Made by a program: the position numbers and the translations under genes. Below are positions 1 to 5,011 of a stretch of 5,011 bases of DNA, piece by piece. Positions within the stretch are counted from its first letter, which is position 1. Every line of letters starts with the position of its first letter. The notes beneath the pieces were generated by a model. The model had not been told where the DNA came from. It saw only the letters and a program-made list of their open reading frames with translations, and searched no databases. Source of the stretch: CAYXZO01 sp964469505 (GTDB lineage: Bacteria; Fidelibacterota; UBA8477; JABMPR01). The stretch covers positions 1 through 5,011 of the forward strand of contig CAYXZO010000107.1 of assembly GCA_964469505.1 (NCBI GenBank), written 5' to 3'.

Positions 1-206
1 AAGCTGCCAACGTACGGATCTCTATCTACAACCTGATGGGTCAGAAGGTGACCGAACTGGTGAATCGTGAATATGCACCTGGTCGCTATCAGGTAGTCTG
101 GAACGGCACTAACAGCCAGGGCGAAACCGTGGCTTCAGGTGTCTATTTCTATCGGATGGAAGCCGGTAACTTTACTTCTCAGCACAAGATGCTGTTCTTG
201 AAGTAA
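1..206 (+). CDS. C-terminal end of a secreted/surface protein with T9SS type A sorting / FlgD-like domain (5' partial)
   Basis: Only the last 67 codons and the TAA stop (204-206) are present; the frame is read from base 3 and the gene continues off the left edge. The visible residues follow the pattern of the type A C-terminal sorting domain of the type IX secretion system and the related FlgD Ig-like fold. An opening beta strand VRISIYNLMGQKV is followed by a PGRYQVVWNG strand-turn, then SGVYFYRMEAG, and the protein ends in a basic-hydrophobic HKMLFLK tail. In the FCB group such tails sit on secreted enzymes, adhesins and repeat proteins and direct export and surface attachment. The passenger part, and so the function, lies outside the window. 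A strong terminator follows 24 bases after the stop, so this gene ends its own transcript. The domain family is fairly sure. Whether the tail is a true T9SS signal or only a FlgD-like domain cannot be decided without finding T9SS genes in the genome. Confidence 0.85.
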   Translation, partial: AANVRISIYNLMGQKVTELVNREYAPGRYQVVWNGTNSQGETVASGVYFYRMEAGNFTSQHKMLFLK

Positions 207-230
207 TTCCTGGCAGATACATCTGTTGAT

Positions 231-263
231 AAAAGGGGCGGGATTTCCCGCCCCTTTTATTTT
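231..263 (+). terminator. Rho-independent terminator after the T9SS-tail gene
   Basis: Bases 231-242 (AAAAGGGGCGGG) pair perfectly with 247-258 (CCCGCCCCTTTT) across a four-base ATTT loop, giving a 12-bp GC-rich stem. The run TTTTATTTT (255-263) completes a textbook intrinsic terminator. It lies 24 bases after the stop of the upstream gene and separates it from the receptor gene to the right. Confidence 0.93.
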
Positions 264-354
264 CCCCCAAAAAAATGTTAGTGCCTTTGAAAACGGCTAT
301 GTGCAACGCCTAACAGGTTTGTTCGATTGCCAGATGTTCTAATAAATCGCCGTC

Positions 355-415
355 GATCTATGCGATGTAACGCTTCCTTCCTCCGATTTCTGACAGTAAA
401 ACACATCGGTAGATC
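355..415. repeat. Imperfect inverted repeat upstream of the receptor promoter
   Basis: GATCTA-TG-CGATGT (355-368) is complementary to ACATCG-G-TAGATC (403-415). That gives 12 Watson-Crick pairs, plus one possible T-G wobble and one bulged base, with a 34-base spacer. No T-run follows, so it is not an intrinsic terminator. It lies about 60-120 bases upstream of the TATAAT box, so it would be an upstream operator-like element, or a hairpin if transcription starts further left. The long spacer and lack of a known motif make chance possible. Confidence 0.35.
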
Positions 416-477
416 CCCTGCATTTCGATTTCTTCCTTTTGAATAAAAAAACGATACAACTCTTTCCATAAGCAGCC

Positions 478-483
478 TATAAT
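478..483 (+). promoter_or_regulatory. Candidate -10 box (TATAAT) for the receptor gene
   Basis: A perfect TATAAT ends 39 bases before the ATG of the receptor gene, giving a predicted leader of about 30 bases. At 17-bp spacing the -35 hexamer would be TACAAC (455-460), a poor match to TTGACA, so the promoter may depend on an activator or on a lineage-specific -35. A/T-rich sequence (about 437-451) just upstream could act as an UP element. The Bacteroidetes-type -7 consensus (TAnnTTTG) is not cleanly present. This is the only good -10 I see in the intergenic region. Confidence 0.5.
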
Positions 484-506
484 TCGTTTGGGCCATCAAA
501 ACAATT

Positions 507-511
507 GGGAG
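507..511 (+). promoter_or_regulatory. Ribosome binding site deciding the receptor start
   Basis: GGGAG (507-511) lies 11 bases before the ATG at 523, and a second weak purine core, GGG (516-518), lies 4 bases before it. An in-frame TTG at 505 would overlap this motif and has no Shine-Dalgarno sequence of its own. It would also add six residues ahead of a clean signal peptide. The ATG at 523 is therefore preferred. Confidence 0.6.
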
Positions 512-522
512 CAACGGGCATT

Positions 523-2991
523 ATGAAGCACTTCTGGCTTATCCTGGGACTAAGTTTTTCAATTTCGGTTATGGCCGGAGAAACGGGTACTCTATTAGGC
601 AAGGTCATAGATGCCAAAAGTGGTCAGCCACTGGCTGGAGTCCAGATAAGTTTGCTGGGAACTGAATTAGGAACAATTAGTGACTCCACCGGGCACTTTG
701 CGTTGCTGAATATTCCCCCGGGGCGTTATGATGTTCGTTTTCAAATGATCGGCTACACGACGCAGATTCAGCAGAAAGTGCCATTTTTAATTGATTTACA
801 GACTCGGCTGGAAGTCGCCCTGGAACCAACGGTGTTGCAGGGGGAACCGGTTTTAGTGCAAGCTGCACCCAAAGAAATACGCAAAGACCTAACCGGTACG
901 GCCCGCTTCATGGGGGCTAAGCAACTGGAAGCTCTGCCAGTTGTGAACTATGAGGAGCTGCTTGATCTACAAGCGGGAGTAGTGGCTGGCCACATCCGGG
1001 GCGGTCGTACCTCTGAAGTGCTGTATTTGGTCGATGGAATACCAATCCAGGAAGTGGTAGAAGGGAAAGCCGGTAGTAAACTACCTACTGCTGCCGTTAA
1101 GGATATTTCGCTTCAGACCGGGGGCTTTTCAGCAGAATACGGTAACGCCATGTCGGGGGTCGTGAACATTCTTACTAAAGAGGGAACTGGCACCCCTTAT
1201 CTGAAGCTGGGAGCAGAATTGATAGATAACTCCCGCGAGGAACATCCCTTCCCAGGAGAGGTGAATCCCGACCTGAAAGTAGAGCTTATATCAGGCGGGC
1301 CGTTAGGAGCCAACGGTAATTACTTTCTCGCTACCGAGTTAAAAGAGCCCCAATCCAATCGTAAGCGAGAAGAATTTGGTTTACGACGGCAAATCCCTCT
1401 GGATCTCAACGCCAGTCACTCTTTTAACCTGTTTAGCAATCTGAGCACACGGTTGCAAGGGGGACAGCTGAAGCTTAATGGACAGGTGTTGCTTTCTTTG
1501 GATGAATGGCGGGAGTATGAAGAAATCTGGCGCTATAATCTGTCGGCACTGCCTCTCAGGGAACGCAAAAGCTTACGGGTGGGATTCAATGTGGTGCATT
1601 CTCTAAACACCAGCCTGTTTTATGACGTACGTCTGACCTATTACACATTTCTGAAGTCTATCCTAGGCAGCGACTTGGCTGTAAGAGACGTTCCCCAGGT
1701 TTCCGACTCCGGATATGTGCTTAACGGACAATATCCTTGGTGGATGGATCATCAGGAAGATCAGCTGATTTTTAAAGCAGATTTGACCAGCCAGCTTAAC
1801 CAACATCAGCAACTACGTACAGGAGTTTCCTTTATCCAATATATGCTCTACAAGCATAATGTAATGCGTGAAGATCTGGGATTATGGAGTGCTGGCTATC
1901 CGATTTACATCGTTTATGACAGTGAATACCGCTATCGTCCCCGCCAAGCAGCCTGGTACATTCAAGATAAATTGGAAGCCGGAGGTGTGATTATTAACGT
2001 AGGGCTCCGTTGGGATCTATTTGATCCCCGGGCTAGCCGACCGGCGATAGAGTTCCCCCAGACCAGTGTCGAAGGACAGTGGGTAGTGGATACAGTAGGA
2101 ATTGTGAAGGCTAGAATCAAACAACGGTTAAGTCCCCGTTTCGGCATTGCCTGGCTACTCCCAGACGAAAGCAAGTTTCGTTTCAACTATGGCTATTTTT
2201 TTCAAATGCCGGTATTCGATTATCTGTACGCTAATCCGAACCTAAATATTGCCAACGGTTTTGCTCCCTTAGGAAATCCCGATCTTCAGCCAGCACTCAC
2301 TAAAGCCTGGGAATTCGGCTATCTGGTGAATAATTCCTGGGGTTCGTTGGATATTGTCATATTCAATAAGGAGGCTTCCAATTTAATTGATTCCAACACT
2401 TTGCTTATTCAAGAAGGTGACTACAGCAAAACAGGTTTTACCCGCTATGTCAATACCGCCACCGCGATCATTAAGGGACTGGAAATACATGCTGTCGGTC
2501 GGCTTAGGAAATATTTTAAAGGAGAGTTGTCCTATACCTTAATGAAAGCTTTAGGAACGGGTTCTCGTGCGGTGGAAGCACTCATCAACGAAGTGACCCA
2601 GGTGCACAAGCGGGCAGCCGTGTATCCCCTGAGTTGGGATCAACGGCACACCTTTGTGGCTCAGTTGGAATGGCAAGGTCCCCATGGCTTCTCCTCCAGT
2701 GCCGTCTACCGGTACGGTTCTCCTCTACCTTATACCTATTATGAGGGTCGTTATACTCAACCTAATAATGCCCGCATGCACACCACTTCAACGTTAGATT
2801 TGCACTGGCAATGGCAGCTTGAATTGGGTTCTAAATTACGGGTCAATCTTTTCACGGAAGTACTTAATGTGCTTGATAAAAGAAATATCCTATGGATGGA
2901 TTTTTTGGGGCGACCAGGCGGGTTAGTGGCTGACCCGTCGGCCTGGGATCTTAGGCGGCGGTTTAGAGCGGGAGTAAGTGTAGAATGGTGA
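523..2991 (+). CDS. TonB-dependent outer-membrane receptor with carboxypeptidase-regulatory-like N-terminal domain
   Basis: An 822-residue outer-membrane active transporter: a 22-strand-type barrel with an internal plug, opened by TonB/ExbBD using the proton motive force. Residues 1-18 form a signal peptide, probably cut after SVMA. Residues about 22-100 are a CarboxypepD_reg-like beta domain (GKVIDAKSGQPLAGV; then DSTGHFALLNIPPGRYDV). A TonB-box-like stretch (EPVLVQAAP, about 108-116) follows. The plug spans about 117-222, with IRGGRTSEVLYLVDGIPI and TGGFSAEYGNAMSGVVNI as typical plug motifs. The rest is barrel, with amphipathic strands, many aromatic residues and a final Trp, as expected for BAM-assembled proteins. 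Length is normal for this class and shorter than most SusC proteins (about 1000 residues). No SusD gene is adjacent. The gene overlaps the downstream lipoprotein start by 7 bases, so the two are probably translated together. The frame is intact. Substrate unknown: peptide, siderophore, vitamin or polymer are all possible. Confidence 0.93.
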   Translation: MKHFWLILGLSFSISVMAGETGTLLGKVIDAKSGQPLAGVQISLLGTELGTISDSTGHFALLNIPPGRYDVRFQMIGYTTQIQQKVPFLIDLQTRLEVALEPTVLQGEPVLVQAAPKEIRKDLTGTARFMGAKQLEALPVVNYEELLDLQAGVVAGHIRGGRTSEVLYLVDGIPIQEVVEGKAGSKLPTAAVKDISLQTGGFSAEYGNAMSGVVNILTKEGTGTPYLKLGAELIDNSREEHPFPGEVNPDLKVELISGGPLGANGNYFLATELKEPQSNRKREEFGLRRQIPLDLNASHSFNLFSNLSTRLQGGQLKLNGQVLLSLDEWREYEEIWRYNLSALPLRERKSLRVGFNVVHSLNTSLFYDVRLTYYTFLKSILGSDLAVRDVPQVSDSGYVLNGQYPWWMDHQEDQLIFKADLTSQLNQHQQLRTGVSFIQYMLYKHNVMREDLGLWSAGYPIYIVYDSEYRYRPRQAAWYIQDKLEAGGVIINVGLRWDLFDPRASRPAIEFPQTSVEGQWVVDTVGIVKARIKQRLSPRFGIAWLLPDESKFRFNYGYFFQMPVFDYLYANPNLNIANGFAPLGNPDLQPALTKAWEFGYLVNNSWGSLDIVIFNKEASNLIDSNTLLIQEGDYSKTGFTRYVNTATAIIKGLEIHAVGRLRKYFKGELSYTLMKALGTGSRAVEALINEVTQVHKRAAVYPLSWDQRHTFVAQLEWQGPHGFSSSAVYRYGSPLPYTYYEGRYTQPNNARMHTTSTLDLHWQWQLELGSKLRVNLFTEVLNVLDKRNILWMDFLGRPGGLVADPSAWDLRRRFRAGVSVEW

Positions 2992-4112
2992 AACGCTATC
3001 TGAGATTAATTACATCCGCCTCCTGGCGCAAAGGGGTACTGGCAGTCACGGTAATGAGCGGTTTTCTCCTGACGACTTGCTGGCAACATCAACAACATGA
3101 AGTTATCGGGCCTGAAATGCCACGGTACGCTCTTTCGGGATATATTCTGGATTGGAATGACACCTTACCGGTTCCTCTGGCGGAATTAATAGTGATCCAA
3201 ACGGAAGTTTACCAGGGCAGCGAAACACCGCCGGAAACTACCTATTCTGATTCAGGTGGATACTATCTATTTCCCGAGCTTTACCGAGGAGCATACATCC
3301 TTCAGGTTTTTCGGGGAGGGGTGATGGTTAAGGATACCGCTTTTGGAATGATAAACTTTGCTGATCGGGAGCTGAATCTGGTAGTGCCCGCCGGCATACA
3401 GCTAACCAATAGCGTTTTTTCAACCCGAAACGGTGAGAAGATTACTGGATTAGCTGTTCAGGATGATGACTTCATAGCGGTAACATTTTCTGATAGTGGT
3501 AGTGCAATCTTATCACCAGCTTCCAGGTGGGATTTGCCTGATAAATCAAGCGCTTTCCGAGAATGGGAGGGATTAACTTTTTTCCAGGGTCGGTTGTATT
3601 CCTGGATGGTGGAGATCGATACATTCATTCAAGGAGGGCGTACTTACATAGGTTCGCCTCATCGTTTCCTGTGGCGAATCGACTTCAGTGCTGCAATGGG
3701 TGAAGCCGTGGATTCAATTGACCGGGGCGAGTTTGAGGGGGTACTGACCAATTGGCAGGATCTACTGGTAGGTGTTCCCCTGGGGGCCTCTGGGCGCCGC
3801 TTGGAATTCTTTACTCCCGATTTTCAAGTTGATTATTCCCGTTCGCTGAACACTTCCCAGCAAAACTTTCTAGGCATCTGGGGCGATGATTCTTCCCTCT
3901 GGGCTCTGGATACCAGTAAGTTTCAGATTTGGGAACTGGCAGTGGGGGATACCATAACTAATATCCGGCGCTACTCACTGTTTGATGAAGCGGGGGAATT
4001 AATAAAGGCCGGGGAACGGGATCTTCGGTTTCTGACTGGGAAGCGTGGCAATCCTCCCCAGTTTTGGCTAGCTGGTCAATCCGAAATCTGGCGGGCCCGC
4101 TTGCTACCGTAA
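2985..4112 (+). CDS. Putative lipoprotein with carboxypeptidase-regulatory-like domain and beta-propeller-like C-terminal part; partner of the receptor
   Basis: A 375-residue protein not matched to a named family. A basic n-region (residues 1-17, KRYLR and WRKG) and a hydrophobic stretch (18-31) lead to LLTTC, with Cys32, the only cysteine in the protein, as the likely lipidated residue. Thr at -1 is unusual, since Gly, Ala or Ser is normal, so lipidation is probable but not certain. Residues about 47-135 resemble a CarboxypepD_reg-like beta sandwich (YALSGYILDWNDTLPVPLAE; later YSDSGGYYLFPELYRGAYIL), the same kind of domain as in the receptor. Residues about 150-375 contain recurring units built as Gly-hydrophobic, a loop, then a strand such as FLWRIDF, SLWALDT, FQIWELAV or EIWRARLL, consistent with a five- or six-unit beta-propeller-like fold; this is my reading, not a search result. 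The ATG overlaps the receptor stop (ATGGTGA) and has GGGAG (2970-2974) upstream. It may be a surface substrate-capture lid or a periplasmic partner. Confidence 0.8.
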   Translation: MVKRYLRLITSASWRKGVLAVTVMSGFLLTTCWQHQQHEVIGPEMPRYALSGYILDWNDTLPVPLAELIVIQTEVYQGSETPPETTYSDSGGYYLFPELYRGAYILQVFRGGVMVKDTAFGMINFADRELNLVVPAGIQLTNSVFSTRNGEKITGLAVQDDDFIAVTFSDSGSAILSPASRWDLPDKSSAFREWEGLTFFQGRLYSWMVEIDTFIQGGRTYIGSPHRFLWRIDFSAAMGEAVDSIDRGEFEGVLTNWQDLLVGVPLGASGRRLEFFTPDFQVDYSRSLNTSQQNFLGIWGDDSSLWALDTSKFQIWELAVGDTITNIRRYSLFDEAGELIKAGERDLRFLTGKRGNPPQFWLAGQSEIWRARLLP

Positions 4113-4134
4113 TCAGCCAACAAAGGGCATTATC

Positions 4135-4308
4135 ATGCATTCCATGTTTTTTTATGCGGCTTTAGGCTACGCCGTTTTTGTGATTATTGGAGCTATTCTC
4201 TTTCGCTTGTTTCGTAAACGCTTGATCCAGCGGCGGATAGAGAATCTGGAACGCCAAAAGCAATTGCAAAGTAACCGTTCTCCAGAATCAAGGAGGAAAA
4301 ATGATTAA
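4135..4308 (+). CDS. Small single-span membrane protein, CcmD-like (haem exporter protein D family candidate)
   Basis: A 57-residue gene. Residues 5-25 form one hydrophobic membrane segment (FFYAALGYAVFVIIGAILF), followed by a strongly basic, helical tail (RLFRKRLIQRRIENLERQKQ) that would lie in the cytoplasm. Size, topology and the FF-x-A-x-GYA-x-FV pattern around the membrane segment resemble CcmD (E. coli CcmD, from memory, has FFAMGGYAFFVW at this place). In the cytochrome c maturation system CcmD helps release haem-loaded CcmE from CcmABC. The start has AAAGGG (4122-4127) 7 bases upstream; an ATG three codons in (4144) is an alternative. The gene lies 22 bases after the lipoprotein stop and its last 8 bases overlap the spmA start, so it is translationally coupled to spmA. 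No ccmA, ccmB, ccmC or ccmE is in the window, so the call rests on a short motif and topology. It could be an unrelated membrane peptide. Confidence 0.6.
   Translation: MHSMFFYAALGYAVFVIIGAILFRLFRKRLIQRRIENLERQKQLQSNRSPESRRKND
4291..4296 (+). promoter_or_regulatory. Strong Shine-Dalgarno for spmA inside the CcmD-like gene
   Basis: A perfect AGGAGG lies 4 bases before the spmA ATG (4301). In the CcmD-like frame these same bases are the two tandem AGG arginine codons near its C-terminus, so the end of the small gene doubles as the spmA ribosome binding site. The overlap favours translational coupling of the two. Confidence 0.75.
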
Positions 4309-4957
4309 CGTAATCTGGTTTGTGCTTTTAGCTGGAGGAGTAGTGATGGCCGGATTTCAGTGTTTTGGCCTGGATATTACTGCCGGCCATCTTACGTGGC
4401 ATCCCAGCGTGGCTCCTTTGAACAATCTAACCAAGAGCATGTTTCAAGCTGCTAAAGATGCCGTAACACTTTCTTTCGGTTTGATCGGCATTATGGCCCT
4501 GTGGCTGGGTTTAATGCGAATCGCCGAAGAGAGTGGATTGGTGCAGGCTTTTGCCAGGATATTGCGGCCGATCATGATTCGCTTGTTCCCCGACGTACCT
4601 GAAGATCACCCCGCCATGGGAGCGATGGTGATGAACATCGCGGCCAACGTATTGGGACTGGGGAATGCGGCAACACCGTTGGGATTGAAGGCCATGCAGG
4701 AATTACAAAAGCTGAATCCCGTTAAAGATACGGCTACCAATGCCATGGTGATGTTTTTAGCCATAAATACCAGCAGCGTTACTTTGATTCCTGCCACTAC
4801 CATCGGAATCCTGGCCTCCGCCAATTCCACAAATCCGGCGGGAATAATCGGACCGGTGATAGTAGCTACCTCCATCTCTACCACGGTAGCCATCATCACC
4901 ACCAAGATGTTGCAAAAACTGCCCCGTTATCAGGTTACCCCACCAACTGAGGAGTAG
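4301..4957 (+). CDS. spmA: Spore maturation protein A-like inner-membrane protein (nucleoside-recognition/Gate domain)
   Basis: A complete 218-residue membrane protein with the features of SpmA. Hydrophobic segments are visible at about 3-23, 54-74, 107-125, 148-171 and 181-200. Family hallmarks are AKDAVTLSFGLIGIMALWLG (51-70), the LRPIMIRLFPDVPEDHPAMG segment (88-107), MNIAANVLGLGNAATPLGLK (111-130), MQELQKLNP, and AINTSSVTLIPAT (154-166). It belongs to the Gate (nucleoside recognition) membrane family, related to the gate part of FeoB. In Bacillus, SpmA with SpmB is needed for spore core dehydration and maturation. The proteins are also widespread in non-spore-formers, where their role and any transported substrate are not established. 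The length is normal to slightly long, with an insertion after the first span (about 24-40) relative to the short forms I recall. spmB starts 7 bases after the stop, so this is the usual spmA-spmB pair. Family assignment is firm; function here is open. Confidence 0.95.
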   Translation: MINVIWFVLLAGGVVMAGFQCFGLDITAGHLTWHPSVAPLNNLTKSMFQAAKDAVTLSFGLIGIMALWLGLMRIAEESGLVQAFARILRPIMIRLFPDVPEDHPAMGAMVMNIAANVLGLGNAATPLGLKAMQELQKLNPVKDTATNAMVMFLAINTSSVTLIPATTIGILASANSTNPAGIIGPVIVATSISTTVAIITTKMLQKLPRYQVTPPTEE

Positions 4958-4964
4958 ATAAACT

Positions 4965-5011
4965 ATGTTTCAACAGATCGTCAATACCATTTCAGCCCTT
5001 GCCATTCCTTT
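4965..5011 (+). CDS. spmB: Spore maturation protein B-like protein, N-terminal fragment (3' partial)
   Basis: Fifteen codons are visible before the right edge: MFQQIVNTISALAIP. This fits the typical SpmB start, a short amphipathic segment leading into a first membrane span that begins around an AIP motif. GAGGAG (4949-4954), placed across the end of spmA, lies 10 bases before the ATG and serves as the ribosome binding site. The position directly after spmA, 7 bases from its stop, is the strongest support. In Bacillus SpmB acts with SpmA in spore maturation; its role in non-spore-formers is unknown. The fragment is too short to identify without the context. Confidence 0.82.
   Translation, partial: MFQQIVNTISALAIP

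Larger units (their letters stand above)
207..522. other. Intergenic region between the T9SS-tail gene and the TonB receptor gene
   Basis: This 316-base stretch holds the terminator at its left end, an imperfect inverted repeat (355-415), an A/T-rich patch (about 437-451) and a TATAAT box (478-483) near its right end. I see no convincing gene. A minus-strand reading frame across 278-514 has no ribosome binding site, no recognisable domain, and begins inside the neighbouring gene's translation-initiation region. No cobalamin, TPP or other riboswitch core that I can recognise is present; in particular the conserved B12-box sequence is absent, although many TonB receptors are controlled by it. 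Confidence 0.7.

Noticed and set aside
302..315. GCCTAAC box resembling an integron attC half-site
   Set aside because: The matching GTTAGGC-type box and the internal paired boxes are missing within the expected 60-140 bases, and there is no integrase or cassette structure nearby.
278..514. Minus-strand reading frame of 78 codons in the intergenic region
   Set aside because: It starts at a TTG or an internal ATG without a ribosome binding site, has no recognisable domain or membrane segment, and runs antisense through the promoter and leader of the receptor gene.
505..522. TTG at 505 as the receptor start
   Set aside because: It would overlap the GGGAG motif, lacks its own Shine-Dalgarno, and extends a signal peptide that already starts well with MKHFW at the ATG of 523.
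2369..2376. AAGGAGG-like motif inside the receptor gene
   Set aside because: No start codon with an open frame follows at a suitable distance; it encodes Lys-Glu-Ala in the receptor frame.
4125..4133. GGGCATTAT repeated before two start codons (also at 516-524)
   Set aside because: A nine-base match between two translation-initiation regions is likely chance, with different spacing to the two ATGs; no third clear copy with the same placement.
4606..4905. Minus-strand reading frame of 99 codons opposite spmA
   Set aside because: It mirrors the codon pattern of a strongly conserved spmA region; no independent start signal or family resemblance.

Overview
The window looks like a piece of a Gram-negative chromosome from the FCB superphylum. 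Three things point there: a TonB-dependent receptor with an N-terminal carboxypeptidase-regulatory-like domain, a companion lipoprotein, and a C-terminal secretion/FlgD-like tail at the left edge. Base composition is moderate, roughly half GC by eye. Shine-Dalgarno-like motifs (GGGAG, AAAGGG, AGGAGG, GAGGAG) precede all five visible starts. Classical Bacteroidia mostly lack these, so I favour a deeper-branching relative such as the Marinimicrobia (SAR406), Calditrichota or a similar candidate phylum. That placement is inference.

Layout. Bases 1-206 hold the last 67 codons of a secreted or surface protein with a T9SS type A/FlgD-like C-terminal module, followed by a strong intrinsic terminator (231-263). 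A noncoding stretch up to 522 carries an imperfect inverted repeat and, near its right end, a perfect TATAAT. From 523 rightward all genes are on the + strand and tightly packed: an 822-residue TonB-dependent receptor (523-2991), a 375-residue putative lipoprotein with a beta-propeller-like C-terminal part (2985-4112, start overlapping the receptor stop), an unlisted 57-residue CcmD-like single-span membrane protein (4135-4308), spmA (4301-4957, start overlapping the small gene) and the first 15 codons of spmB (from 4965, cut by the window edge).

How they may work together. The receptor and lipoprotein look like an outer-membrane uptake pair: a TonB-driven gated pore plus a surface or periplasmic partner. 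The substrate cannot be read from sequence. The CcmD-like protein and SpmA/SpmB are inner-membrane proteins. No terminator is visible between 2991 and 5011, so all five genes could be co-transcribed, but a functional link between the uptake pair and SpmA/SpmB is not shown. I saw no RNA gene, CRISPR array, insertion sequence or phage gene. The most interesting points are the non-SusD receptor/lipoprotein cassette and the orphan CcmD-like gene coupled to spmA.
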